64,000 nucleotides of DNA from contig NZ_JAUSZX010000001.1 of NCBI RefSeq assembly GCF_030818015.1, positions 3,224,001 through 3,288,000 on the forward strand, given 5' to 3'. Below the pieces are notes generated by a model. That model searched no databases. It saw only the letters and a program-made list of their open reading frames with translations, and had not been told where the DNA came from. A program made the translations under genes and the position numbers. Positions 1 through 8,011 of this stretch are shown piece after piece (within the stretch, counting starts at the first letter, position 1; every line of letters starts with the position of its first letter). This stretch comes from Arthrobacter globiformis (lineage in GTDB: Bacteria > Actinomycetota > Actinomycetes > Actinomycetales > Micrococcaceae).

Positions 1-956
1 AGGCTGATTCCGGCCGTCAGGCCCCAGAACACAAACTTCCGGGGCCAGCTGGCCCCCTTGCCGGCCCAAAGCAGGCCGATGAACGGAAGGAACACCACGG
101 TGATCGGTTTCACCGCGATGGAGGCCGTGACGAGGACAATGCCGAAAATGACCCGCCGCGTGGCACAGTAGTACAGGCCGGCGAGGGCGAGCCCGATCAT
201 GAGCGAATCGTTGTGGACGCTGGCGATGAAATTGGTCAGGAAGAGCGGATTCGCCGCCGTCAGCCAAAGGGCACGGTGCGGATTGACCCCGTGCAGCTCG
301 GCAAGCCTGGGGACGTAGACGATGCAGAGCACCACACCCGCCACAGCGGCCAGGCGGAACAGCATGATGCTGGCTTCCGGGTGGACATTGGTGGACCAGA
401 CCACGAACTGCTCGATCCACAAAAACACCTGGCCGTAGGGAACCGGGGCCTCGGTCCACATCTTGTCCGCGCCCAGCTGGAAGTAGTTGGACAGGGCCGA
501 AATGCCGTTCTCGTACGGGTTGAAGCCCTCCACCATCAGCCGGCCCTGACCGATGTACGCGTAGACGTCCCGGCTGAACAGCGGGACGGTGAACATCATG
601 GGAAGGCCCCACGCGACGATGGCCTGCAGGGTGGCCTTGCGGGCCTCCCGGCCCCACACGTGGATGTGCTGGCCAAGCCTGAGCCACGCCCGGACCAGCA
701 GCATGCCGCCCACCGCAAGCAGCACAATGGAGAGCCCGACGCCGAACGCCTCGGTGCGCATCCAGATGAACAGCGGCATCCGCCGCAGCTCCGAGACGGG
801 CGCCAGCCAGCCGACGCCGAAAGAACCGACGAGCAGGAACATGGAACCGATGAAGCCGGAGAGGATCGGCGAGCGTGGGTTGTCCACTTCCGGCCGGGCC
901 GGGTCCGTGGAAGTGCCGGTGGACGTTTCCCCTATCGCAGGCACAGGCGCCGTCAT
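1..956 (-). CDS. polyprenol-phosphomannose-dependent alpha-1,6-mannosyltransferase-like membrane protein (partial)
   Basis: The gene starts at the ATG at 956 and runs off the left edge, so about 318 residues are visible and the C-terminus is missing. After a ~27-residue polar N-terminus come repeated hydrophobic helices (for example residues ~33-53 and ~71-90). Between helices sits SRDVYAYIGQGRLMVEGFNP followed by YENG, the conserved luminal loop with the catalytic Asp of the MptB / 'crt_membr' GT-C mannosyltransferase family. Known members extend lipomannan-type cell-envelope glycans using polyprenyl-phosphomannose. It is divergent from orn. The exact acceptor in this organism is not known; an annotation as a carotenoid-associated glycosyltransferase is an alternative. 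Confidence 0.75.
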   Translation of the reverse strand, partial: MTAPVPAIGETSTGTSTDPARPEVDNPRSPILSGFIGSMFLLVGSFGVGWLAPVSELRRMPLFIWMRTEAFGVGLSIVLLAVGGMLLVRAWLRLGQHIHVWGREARKATLQAIVAWGLPMMFTVPLFSRDVYAYIGQGRLMVEGFNPYENGISALSNYFQLGADKMWTEAPVPYGQVFLWIEQFVVWSTNVHPEASIMLFRLAAVAGVVLCIVYVPRLAELHGVNPHRALWLTAANPLFLTNFIASVHNDSLMIGLALAGLYYCATRRVIFGIVLVTASIAVKPITVVFLPFIGLLWAGKGASWPRKFVFWGLTAGIS

Positions 957-1164
957 CTCAGGATCGTCCAATCTCTTCTGCGCCTATCTCTTTAGGCATA
1001 TCTCTTTTGGGCGTGCTGCCCCATCTGCAGCCAAGCTGAGCGGCCAGCCAATTGGGCGGCGCCGGGGACGCGTCCGCCGCAATAAGGCGTTGCCACGTAC
1101 CCGAAATATTAGCACCGGAGCGCCTCTCCAAGGCTTGCACGCGGCTAAACGGTAGGCTGAACGG

Positions 1165-1836
1165 GTGCCTATTACTAACGAACGCATCGTCTGGATCGAC
1201 TGCGAAATGACCGGCCTCGACAGCGTCAATGACGCCCTGATCGAGGTCGCGGCCCTGGTGACCGACTCCGAACTGAACATCCTCGGCGATGGGGTGGACG
1301 TGGTGATCAAGCCGGACGACGCCGCGCTCGCGCAGATGAACGACTTCGTCCGGGACATGCACACCCGGTCAGGTCTGCTGAACGAGCTTCCGGCCGGCAA
1401 AACAATGGCCGAGGCAGAGGCCCTGGTGTTGGACTACATCCGCAAGTGGGTTCCCGACCCCCGCAAGGCGCCCCTCGCCGGCAACTCGGTGGGAACGGAC
1501 CGGGTCTTCCTCGCCAGGGACATGCCCTCGGTGGTGGAGCACCTGCACTACCGCATCATCGATGTCAGCACCATCAAGGAACTGGCCCGGCGCTGGTATG
1601 CACGCGCCTACTTCCAGGCGCCGGCGAAGCTCGGCGGCCACCGCGCACTCGGGGACATCAAGGATTCCATCGACGAACTGCGGTACTACCGGGAAGCCGT
1701 CTTTGTGCCGGCGCCCGGACCGGACAGCGCCACGTCCCAGAAGATCTCCCAGCGCATCTCGTCGTCGCCCTCCGCCGTCGACCAGCAGGCCTCGGAAAGC
1801 GTTCTGCCGCCCGCAGCGCAGCAGCCGGGAAAGTAA
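1165..1836 (+). CDS. orn: oligoribonuclease (DEDDh 3'-5' exoribonuclease)
   Basis: Orn degrades 2-5 nt RNA fragments (nanoRNAs) and pGpG to mononucleotides in the cytoplasm. The 223-residue protein begins at a GTG and has the DEDDh exonuclease motifs in order: Exo[11 protein letters not shown] with D12 and E14, the central [10 protein letters not shown], and the C-terminal [12 protein letters not shown] carrying the His and Asp. The fold ends near residue 185. The last ~35 residues (Ser/Gln/Ala-rich) are a low-complexity extension beyond the usual ~180-200 aa. tRNA-His follows about 130 bp downstream. Confidence 0.95.
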   Translation: MPITNERIVWIDCEMTGLDSVNDALIEVAALVTDSELNILGDGVDVVIKPDDAALAQMNDFVRDMHTRSGLLNELPAGKTMAEAEALVLDYIRKWVPDPRKAPLAGNSVGTDRVFLARDMPSVVEHLHYRIIDVSTIKELARRWYARAYFQAPAKLGGHRALGDIKDSIDELRYYREAVFVPAPGPDSATSQKISQRISSSPSAVDQQASESVLPPAAQQPGK

Positions 1837-1965
1837 TCTGCGCCACGTTTGAGGAAAATTTTGCGGAAAGAGCCAAAAGTGGCAAAAGCACCCCCCAACA
1901 GCAGGTAAACTATTTGTCGTTGCCTTTTCGGAAGGCCGGGAAACCGGACCGTCTGCAGGGCACAT

Positions 1966-2039
1966 GGTGGGCGTAGCTCAGTTGGCAGAGCGCCTGGTTG
2001 TGGTCCAGGAGGTCGCGGGTTCAACCCCCGTCGCTCACC
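1966..2039 (+). tRNA. tRNA-His (anticodon GTG)
   Basis: The cloverleaf folds cleanly. The acceptor stem is GTGGGCG (1967-1973) with CGCTCAC (2032-2038), the D arm is GCTC...GAGC, the anticodon arm is CCTGG-TTGTGGT-CCAGG with GTG at 2000-2002, and the T arm contains GTTCAA. The extra 5' G at 1966 opposite C73 (2039) is the histidine identity G-1. The 3' CCA is not encoded. A weak -10-like TAAACT lies at 1906-1911, about 55 nt upstream. Confidence 0.97.
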
Positions 2040-2072
2040 CGCACCGAGGACGGCAGTTTTATTGCCGGCCAG

Positions 2073-2117
2073 CAACAAAGGCCGTACCGGTTACCCGGTG
2101 CGGCCTTTGTTGGTTTT
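2073..2117 (+). terminator. intrinsic terminator after tRNA-His
   Basis: A long stem pairs CAACAAAGGCCG (2073-2084) with CGGCCTTTGTTG (2101-2112), continued inwards by ACCGG (2086-2090) with CCGGT (2095-2099), and is followed by a TTTT tract. It ends the tRNA transcript before def. Confidence 0.85.
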
Positions 2118-2165
2118 CACCCCCAGCCGGCTCCCCCCGGCAAGGCGCCGAAGGAATCCCCTGAC

Positions 2166-2738
2166 ATGACTGTTCTGCCCATCACCATCTGGGGTGAGCC
2201 GGTGCTGCACCGCCGGGCTGCTGAAGTGGAGGAGTTCGACGACGGGCTTCGCCAGCTGATTGCCGACATGTTCGAAACAAATGACAAGGCGAACGGCGTC
2301 GGACTGGCCGCGCCGCAGATCGGCGTGGGCAAGCGGATCTTTGTTTACAAGTTCGAGAACGAGGACGGCGCCCCCCCGGCCGGCGCCGTGGTGAATCCTG
2401 TGCTGACCCTCTCCAAGGTGTCCGGGGCGCTGCCGGATCCGGACGAGGAAGTGGAGGGCTGCCTCTCCTTCCCCGGGGAGCAGTATCCGCTCAAGCGCGC
2501 CGAATGGGTACGGGTGCAGGGCTTTGACGGGCACGGAAAGCCGGTGGATTTCGAAGCGACCGGGTGGTTTGCCCGCATCATCCAGCACGAGTACGACCAT
2601 CTGGACGGCAAGCTGTACGTCAACCGCCTCATCGACAGGTATGCCCGCAAGGCGATGAAGCAGGCCAAGAAGAGCGGCTGGGGCGTCCCGGGCCTGACCT
2701 GGATGCCGGGCGTGGACCCTGACCCGTTCGGTCACTGA
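2166..2738 (+). CDS. def: peptide deformylase
   Basis: Removes the N-formyl group from nascent polypeptides. The 190-residue protein carries all three family motifs: GVGLAAPQIG (motif 1), EGCLSFPG (motif 2, Cys metal ligand) and QHEYDHLDG (motif 3, HExxH metal site with catalytic Glu). The ATG at 2166 is preceded by GAAGGA about 9 nt upstream. The reading frame stays open further 5', but that stretch runs through tRNA-His and its terminator and is not coding. The gene stands alone, without the fmt neighbour often seen in other bacteria. Confidence 0.95.
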   Translation: MTVLPITIWGEPVLHRRAAEVEEFDDGLRQLIADMFETNDKANGVGLAAPQIGVGKRIFVYKFENEDGAPPAGAVVNPVLTLSKVSGALPDPDEEVEGCLSFPGEQYPLKRAEWVRVQGFDGHGKPVDFEATGWFARIIQHEYDHLDGKLYVNRLIDRYARKAMKQAKKSGWGVPGLTWMPGVDPDPFGH

Positions 2739-2766
2739 TACCGGCGCTGTTTCTGCCGCTGGGCCC

Positions 2767-3564
2767 CTACCGGGGCACCACCGTCTGCTGCTTCGGGCAT
2801 GAATCCAGCACGCGGGCCATGGCGTCCTTCTCCGGCCGGGTGACCCAGAGGCCGTACGCTGCCTTCACCGAAATCTGCCGCGCCACATAGTGGCACCGAA
2901 GTGCCTTGTTCTTCGGCAGCCATGTGGCGGCGTCCGACGCGCTTTTCTCCTGGTTGGCGTCACCGTCCGCGGCAATGAGGTTGAGCGGATCATTGGCAAG
3001 GTTCTGCCGCTGCTGCGGCGTCAGCTGCTGGGCCCCCTTCTGCCAGGCGTCGCCCAGCGCGACGACGTGGTCGATCTGCACGTCCTTACTGGAATTTGCG
3101 CCGCGGACGAACCTGACCACCAGCCCGACGTACGGCTCATGCATGGTGCCGGCGGCAACCTTGCACTTCGATCCCTTGGTGAACTCAACGTCGTGAAGGT
3201 CACGGCGCAGGACGTCGTTGCGGGTGTCGCAGCCGTTGTGGTCGGCGTCCTGCCAGGCCTGGCCGAAGGCGGACCGGTCGTAGTCGCTGCCGGATGCCCT
3301 GCCCTTCACGGCCAAGGCTTCCAGTGCAGCGGCAGCGCTGCCCAGCGGCACCGGGTACGGGGGTGTCACGGGCTTCATCCAGCCGGCATCGAACACCGGC
3401 GCCTCGCTGGGGCCGGACACAGCAGGCTCGGCGGCGCTGAACTGGCCGGCCGTAAAAAACCACACCGTGGCGGCAACTACCGATACCGCGGCGACACCGA
3501 GCACCGCCCAGGCCTGCCGGGAGCGGCGGCGGGCGCGCCGGTAGCCGGCCCAGCTGACACTCAC
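2767..3564 (-). CDS. membrane-anchored HNH (DUF1524/GmrSD C-terminal-like) nuclease
   Basis: A 265-residue protein with a basic N-terminus (RRARRRSR), one hydrophobic segment (~20-41) and then an extracytoplasmic domain, so it is probably anchored or secreted. The nuclease core has IDHVVALGDAW (DH of the beta-beta-alpha-Me site), then NDPLNLIAADGDANQEKS and TWLPKNK, matching the HNH/DUF1524 family seen in small secreted actinobacterial nucleases. A likely role is extracellular nucleic acid degradation; this is inferred from family and topology. It is convergent with def. Confidence 0.85.
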   Translation of the reverse strand: MSVSWAGYRRARRRSRQAWAVLGVAAVSVVAATVWFFTAGQFSAAEPAVSGPSEAPVFDAGWMKPVTPPYPVPLGSAAAALEALAVKGRASGSDYDRSAFGQAWQDADHNGCDTRNDVLRRDLHDVEFTKGSKCKVAAGTMHEPYVGLVVRFVRGANSSKDVQIDHVVALGDAWQKGAQQLTPQQRQNLANDPLNLIAADGDANQEKSASDAATWLPKNKALRCHYVARQISVKAAYGLWVTRPEKDAMARVLDSCPKQQTVVPR

Positions 3565-3694
3565 AGGCTCGCCTCGGGGCGCCGGGAATCCGGGTCAGGA
3601 TGTGGGTACACATCCAGGAGCCTAGGCGAATTCACCCGTCGCGGTGCGGGTATCCACAGTGTGGAGGACAGGTGCCCTGTGGAGGGCGGGTGGC

Positions 3695-3904
3695 CTACTG
3701 CTCGCGCATGACCCGATGAAGATCGGTGTTGGCGAGTTCAAGCAGCCGCTCCAGCTGGGCCACCCTGTCATCGCCGATTTCCCCTGCCGCATGCGAGGTG
3801 CGTGCCTGGTCCAGAAGCCTTTGGGCTTCTTTCTGGTTGGCCTTTGCAACATCGAGGGCATGTTCCAGGGTTGTCTCATGCTGGAGTGTCGGGTTCTGTT
3901 CCAT
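3695..3904 (-). CDS. small hypothetical helical protein (69 aa)
   Basis: A short charged protein beginning MEQNPTLQHETT and dominated by a predicted amphipathic helix or coiled coil (LEHALDVAKANQKEAQRLLDQA, then VAQLERLLELANTDLHRVMREQ). No catalytic motif or membrane segment is visible and I do not recognise the family. Only a weak Shine-Dalgarno precedes the ATG. Coding is supported mainly by the plausible composition and by its fit between two flanking genes; it could be spurious. Confidence 0.5.
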   Translation of the reverse strand: MEQNPTLQHETTLEHALDVAKANQKEAQRLLDQARTSHAAGEIGDDRVAQLERLLELANTDLHRVMREQ

Positions 3905-3969
3905 GACACAAGTTTGTGCCCGTTTCCCGGCTGATTCCAGAGAATTGCCCGGGAAGTTCCCGGGAACGG

Positions 3970-4007
3970 GTCAGCCCCGCCGGCACAGGTGTGCCGGCGG
4001 GGCTGAC
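3970..4007 (-). terminator. hairpin terminator after the long GAPDH gene
   Basis: A perfect 17-bp stem, GTCAGCCCCGCCGGCAC (3970-3986) with its complement (3991-4007) and a 4-nt loop, lies just downstream of the GAPDH stop. There is no good T run. A second small palindrome, GTTCCCGGGAAC, lies next to it at ~3955-3966. Confidence 0.65.
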
Positions 4008-4019
4008 GGAACGCTTCTG

Positions 4020-5513
4020 TTAGACCGAGGCTGCCACGGCCAGAACCGGGGCGGCGTCCTTGTCGGAGTCCTTGGCCGGGAAGGTCGGCGGGTTGACTCC
4101 GGCCATTTCCTCCATGACGCGGACCACCTGGCAGCTGTAGCCGAACTCGTTGTCGTACCAGACGTAGACGACCAGGTTCTTGTCGTTGGCGATGGTGGCG
4201 AGGCCGTCAACGATCCCTGCACGGCGGGAGCCGACGAAGTCGGTGGAGACAACCTCGGGTGAGTCGATGTAGTCGATCTGTTTGCGCAGCTCCGAGTGCA
4301 GCGACATCTCCCGCAGGTAGTTGTTGACCTCGTCCTTGGTGGTGCCGTTTTCCAGGTTGAGGTTCAGGACGGCCAGGGACACGTCCGGGGTGGGGACGCG
4401 GATTGAGCTGCCGGTGAGCTTGCCCTGCAGTTCGGGCAGCGCCTTGGCTACGGCCTTGGCGGCACCGGTCTCGGTGATCACCATGTTCAGCGCAGCGGAG
4501 CGTCCGCGGCGGTCGCCCTTGTGGAAGTTGTCGATCAGGTTCTGGTCGTTGGTGAACGAGTGGACCGTCTCGACGTGGCCGTGGATCACGCCGTACTTGT
4601 CGTTGAGGGCTTTCAGGACCGGGGTGATGGCGTTGGTGGTGCAGGAGGCTGCCGTCACGATCCGGTCCGCATCGGTGATGTCGCGGTGGTTGATGCCGTG
4701 GACGATGTTCTTCAGCTCACCCTTGCCCGGCGCGGTCAGCAGGACACGGGCCACGCCCTTGCTCAGCAGGTGCTGGCCGAGGCCCTCGGCGTCGCGCCAG
4801 CGGCCGGTGTTGTCCACCACGAGGGCGTCCTTGATGCCGTAGGCGGTGTAGTCGATGGTGGCCGGGTTATCCGAGTAGATGACCTGGATCTGGACGCCAT
4901 TGGCCGTAATCGTGTTGGCGTCGGTGTCCACCCTGATGGTCCCCTCGAAGGAACCGTGCACGGAGTCGCGGCGCAGCAGGCTTGCGCGCTTGGTCAGGTC
5001 GTTGTCGGAGCCGCGCCGGACCACGATGGCGCGCAGGCGCAGGCCGTGGCCGCCGCCCGCCTTTTCGATCAGGAGGCGGGCCAGGAGCCGGCCGATCCGG
5101 CCGAAGCCGTAGAGCACGACGTCGGTGCTGGTGCGGTCGTCGGCGCCGCGCTTGCCCACAATCCCGGCGAGCTCGGCACGGAGGAATTCCTCCAAAGTCA
5201 GGTCGCCGCCGTCGGACTTGAACTTCTGGTTCAGGCGGGCGATGTCGATGGCAGCGGCGCCCAGGTCCAGCCGTGCCAGCGTGTTCAGCAGCGGCGCCGT
5301 CTCCTCCAGGAGCAGCTCATCCTTGCTCATCCGGCGCGCGAAGCGGTGCGCCTTCAGGATGTTCATCGTGGACTTGTTGATCAGGCTGCGTCCGTGGATG
5401 GAGGTGACCACGTTGTTTTCACGGTACAGCCGGCCGATCACCGGGATCATGGCCTCGGCGAGAGCCTCCCGGCCCATCCACGTATCAAGACAAGAATCTG
5501 ACGTCTGGCTCAC
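4020..5513 (-). CDS. glyceraldehyde-3-phosphate dehydrogenase, long form with N-terminal extension
   Basis: Oxidises glyceraldehyde 3-phosphate to 1,3-bisphosphoglycerate with NAD(P). The protein has 497 residues against ~335 in the standard enzyme. The Rossmann motif GFGRIGR is not reached until residues ~136-142, so there is an extra ~130-residue N-terminal domain. Catalytic Cys291 lies in ASCTTNAITP and the catalytic His in HSFTNDQN. The C-terminal part has the usual WYDNEFGYSCQVV. This long class occurs in actinobacteria beside a conventional Gap; whether it serves glycolysis or gluconeogenesis here cannot be told. It is monocistronic, bounded by terminators on both sides. Confidence 0.93.
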   Translation of the reverse strand: MSQTSDSCLDTWMGREALAEAMIPVIGRLYRENNVVTSIHGRSLINKSTMNILKAHRFARRMSKDELLLEETAPLLNTLARLDLGAAAIDIARLNQKFKSDGGDLTLEEFLRAELAGIVGKRGADDRTSTDVVLYGFGRIGRLLARLLIEKAGGGHGLRLRAIVVRRGSDNDLTKRASLLRRDSVHGSFEGTIRVDTDANTITANGVQIQVIYSDNPATIDYTAYGIKDALVVDNTGRWRDAEGLGQHLLSKGVARVLLTAPGKGELKNIVHGINHRDITDADRIVTAASCTTNAITPVLKALNDKYGVIHGHVETVHSFTNDQNLIDNFHKGDRRGRSAALNMVITETGAAKAVAKALPELQGKLTGSSIRVPTPDVSLAVLNLNLENGTTKDEVNNYLREMSLHSELRKQIDYIDSPEVVSTDFVGSRRAGIVDGLATIANDKNLVVYVWYDNEFGYSCQVVRVMEEMAGVNPPTFPAKDSDKDAAPVLAVAASV

Positions 5514-5783
5514 AGAACTACCTTCCTTGGTTCAACCGGCTACGTCCTCGTAAACCGGATGGCGGCCACTGGAAGTTATCCAGGGCAAGCTGGCACCGGC
5601 GGGGTTCGGTCCACCCCGGATGCCGTCGACCGTGCAAAGAAAAACCGCCGGCTGCGAACGCAGATCCGGCGGAAGAACTTCTACGTTCACCATCCATTCT
5701 AGGTGGGCCCGGGCGCTTCTCTTGCCCCGGAGCCCGTGAAATCACTCACACCGGGTGTGATGCCTGTTGCCCGGTCAAGAAAG
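5514..5783. other. GAPDH upstream region
   Basis: About 270 bases without a gene. It contains the rnpB terminator (5636-5672) and an exact 15-bp palindrome TCACACC-G-GGTGTGA at 5746-5760. The GAPDH promoter should lie between 5514 and 5636, but no clear -35/-10 pair is visible. Nothing else is recognised. Confidence 0.6.
5636..5672 (-). terminator. intrinsic terminator between rnpB and the GAPDH gene
   Basis: On the minus strand, CCGCCGG + CTGCG-loop-CGCAG + CCGGCGG form a nested hairpin (5645-5672) followed by TTTTTCTTT, a classical rho-independent terminator about 110 nt past the RNase P RNA 3' end. Confidence 0.85.
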
Positions 5784-6179
5784 TGGATGGGTTGACCGAT
5801 ACGCCGGGTTCTGTGCTCCCGCGCTGTTGCCGGCGCGGGAGTAGCGGCCATCCATCTACGAGCGCCGTTGCCGGCGCCCTCCAGCGGCCTACCCGGACAC
5901 TCGGGCGGGCAGCCCTCAAACGTGTCCTGTCTGGCCTTGCTCCGGGTGGGGTTTACCTAGCCTTCCCGGTCACCCGGGAAGCTGGTGGTCTCTTACACCG
6001 CCGTTTCACCCTTACCTGCTTCGTGCCGCTTTCAAATCGGCGCGACGCAGGCGGTCTGTTTTCTGTGGCACTGGCCTGCGGGTTACCCCGAGTGGGCGTT
6101 ACCCACCACCCTGCCCTGTGGAGCCCGGACGTTCCTCGAGCCACTTGCGTGGCGCGCGGCCGCCTGGTCAACCCATCCG
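5784..6179 (-). ncRNA. rnpB: RNase P RNA, bacterial class A
   Basis: The catalytic RNA that matures tRNA 5' ends. On the minus strand the conserved 5' block GAGGAACGTCCGGGCTCC, the central AGGTAAGGGTGAAA-type block and the 3' ACAGAACCCGGCGTAT block are all present. The terminal P1 helix is a perfect 13-bp pairing of 6166-6178 with 5785-5797. Open reading frames across this interval are artefacts of its structure. Ends are set from P1 and may be off by a few bases. Confidence 0.95.
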
Positions 6180-6185
6180 CAGTCC

Positions 6186-6215
6186 AGTTTACGGGCTTTC
6201 CCGCGGGCCCGGACA
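6186..6215 (-). promoter_or_regulatory. candidate rnpB promoter
   Basis: On the minus strand there is a TGTCCG (-35-like, 6210-6215), an 18-bp spacer and TAAACT (-10, 6186-6191). The -10 lies 6-7 nt before the deduced RNA 5' end, which supports it; the -35 is a weak match. Confidence 0.5.
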
Positions 6216-6245
6216 CGCGCCGGTTCCGGGGGCTAAGATCGGGAA

Positions 6246-7172
6246 ATGGACCAGTCGTCCTTTCCGCGGCGACGCATGCTGCAGCTGGCGGGAATCGCTG
6301 CGGGACTGGCCGCGGCCGCAGCCTGCACGGCGCCGCCTGCGCCGGTTCCCGGCCCCACCACAACCAGCTCCCCGCCCGGTTCGGCCGGAACACCTACTTC
6401 GCCGGGAACAACGACGGCGGCCATCCCGCCGGCTCCCCCATCGCCGCCTTCCACGGTGTCGACCCGAACAGGCGCATTTGTTTCTCGCTTCCGTCCGTCG
6501 GTCACGACGCACTGGGCCCTGGCCGTGCCTCTCCCGGAGCAAGCCCGCCAGTTGCTGCCGGTGGCTGTCTTCCTGCACGGGCTGGGCGGCAGCAGTGAGG
6601 TTCTGTTGGGCGACCTCGCGGCGGACCGGGCCCTGCAGCGCCACCTGGATGACGGCGGCCCGCCCTTTGCGGTTGCCGCCGTGGACGGCGGCGACTCCTG
6701 GTGGCATGCCCGCGCCGATGGCAGCGACACGCAGGCGATGCTCGTAGAGGAGTTCCTGCCGTTCCTGGGCGATCAGGGGCTCGACCTCGGAAAGGTCGGC
6801 GTCTTCGGCACGTCGATGGGCGGGTTCGGCGCCCTCCTCATGGCGTCGCGGGGCCGGGTGTCCGGACTTCGCGCCGTTGCGGCCATGAGCCCGGCGGTTT
6901 GGTCCAGTTATGAAGAGGGCATGCACGGCGCTTTCGACGGGCCGGCTGATTTCGAGGCGAATAACGTTTTTGCGCTCCGGCCGAGGCTTGCAGCGATTCC
7001 CAAAAGGATCGACTGCGGCAGTGAGGATGATCTGGCTGCTACAGTGCGCCAGTACCGTTCGGGACTTCCCGGCCGGGTGGAGGGCGGCTTTCAGCCGGGC
7101 GGACACGACGCCTTGTACTGGCGGTCCATCCTGCCGGACGTGCTGGACTTCCTGGGCCGTTCCCTGGGCTGA
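6246..7172 (+). CDS. Tat-exported putative lipoprotein alpha/beta-hydrolase (esterase)
   Basis: A 308-residue exported esterase. The N-terminus has a twin-arginine-like RRRML followed by a hydrophobic stretch and AAAC at Cys27, a weak lipobox. A Pro/Thr/Ser-rich linker (~28-70) leads to the hydrolase domain with oxyanion HGLGGSS, nucleophile GTSMGGFG and a catalytic His in GGHDALYWR, resembling the esterase D / mycolyltransferase fold. The substrate is unknown. It lies alone between rnpB (divergent) and yaaA (same strand, 47 bp gap). Confidence 0.85.
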   Translation: MDQSSFPRRRMLQLAGIAAGLAAAAACTAPPAPVPGPTTTSSPPGSAGTPTSPGTTTAAIPPAPPSPPSTVSTRTGAFVSRFRPSVTTHWALAVPLPEQARQLLPVAVFLHGLGGSSEVLLGDLAADRALQRHLDDGGPPFAVAAVDGGDSWWHARADGSDTQAMLVEEFLPFLGDQGLDLGKVGVFGTSMGGFGALLMASRGRVSGLRAVAAMSPAVWSSYEEGMHGAFDGPADFEANNVFALRPRLAAIPKRIDCGSEDDLAATVRQYRSGLPGRVEGGFQPGGHDALYWRSILPDVLDFLGRSLG

Positions 7173-7219
7173 GCTCACGCCCCCCAACTGACCCCACCCC
7201 CGGCCGGTAAGATCGTACG

Positions 7220-7984
7220 GTGCTGATTCTGCTCCCCCCATCCGAAGGCAAGACTCCGGCCGTCCGTGGAGACGCCATGGACTGGGCTTCCTTGAGTTTC
7301 CCTGTGCTGAATACCTACCGGGCAAAGGTACTCGACGCGCTGGGGACAGTCAGCGCACATGGGGACGCCCTCGCCCTGCTGGGCGTCGGAGCCTCGCTCA
7401 AGGACGACGTCGAACGCAACACCCGGCTCCACGCCGAACCGGCGGCGCCGGCGCACCAGGTGTACTCCGGCGTGCTGTACGACGCCCTCGGCTACAAGTC
7501 GATGACGGCGGCGCAGCGGCGTCGGGCGGATGAATCGGTGCTGGTCATCTCCGCACTTTGGGGCGCCATCCGGTTCGCCGACTCAGTGCCCGCCTACCGG
7601 CTGTCCATGTCAACGGCACTGCCCGACGTCGGACGCCTTGCCTCATTCTGGAAACCGCAGCTGACCGACGCCCTTGGCGAAATTGCCGGTGGCCAGCTCC
7701 TGGTCGATTGCCGGTCCAGCACCTACGCAGCGGCCTGGACTCCCCCGCCGGCGGACACCGTGGCGGTCAACGTCTTCACTGAGGTGAACGGCGCACGCAA
7801 GGTTGTCAGCCACTTTGCCAAGCACACCCGGGGCGAGCTGGCCCGGCACCTGCTGACGCGGCGGGGCAAGGCCCCGGCGACGCCGGAGCAGCTGCGGAAG
7901 GCGGCAGCCGAGAAGTGGCAGGCCGAACTCGTTCCGGGCACGGCGCGCAAGGCCCACGCCCTCAACATCATCCTGCCGGGCTAG
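7220..7984 (+). CDS. yaaA: YaaA family peroxide stress-response protein
   Basis: A 254-residue protein starting at a GTG with MLILLPPSEGKT, the signature N-terminus of the UPF0246/YaaA family. The family's later blocks are also visible (YSGVLYDALGY, VISALWGAIRFAD, YRLSMSTALP and the C-terminal AHALNIILPG). In E. coli YaaA limits intracellular iron during hydrogen peroxide stress and binds DNA; transfer of that role here is by family only. It is convergent with the zinc-ribbon gene. Confidence 0.9.
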   Translation: MLILLPPSEGKTPAVRGDAMDWASLSFPVLNTYRAKVLDALGTVSAHGDALALLGVGASLKDDVERNTRLHAEPAAPAHQVYSGVLYDALGYKSMTAAQRRRADESVLVISALWGAIRFADSVPAYRLSMSTALPDVGRLASFWKPQLTDALGEIAGGQLLVDCRSSTYAAAWTPPPADTVAVNVFTEVNGARKVVSHFAKHTRGELARHLLTRRGKAPATPEQLRKAAAEKWQAELVPGTARKAHALNIILPG

Positions 7985-8011
7985 GCCTGCGGTACCGCCG
8001 CTGTATCTGCG

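Noticed and set aside
3640..3662. Possible DnaA-box-like GTATCCACA near 3650
   Set aside because: Single imperfect match with no cluster; no origin features.
5783..6598. Plus-strand frame across rnpB
   Set aside because: The sequence is RNase P RNA on the minus strand and the frame is an artefact.
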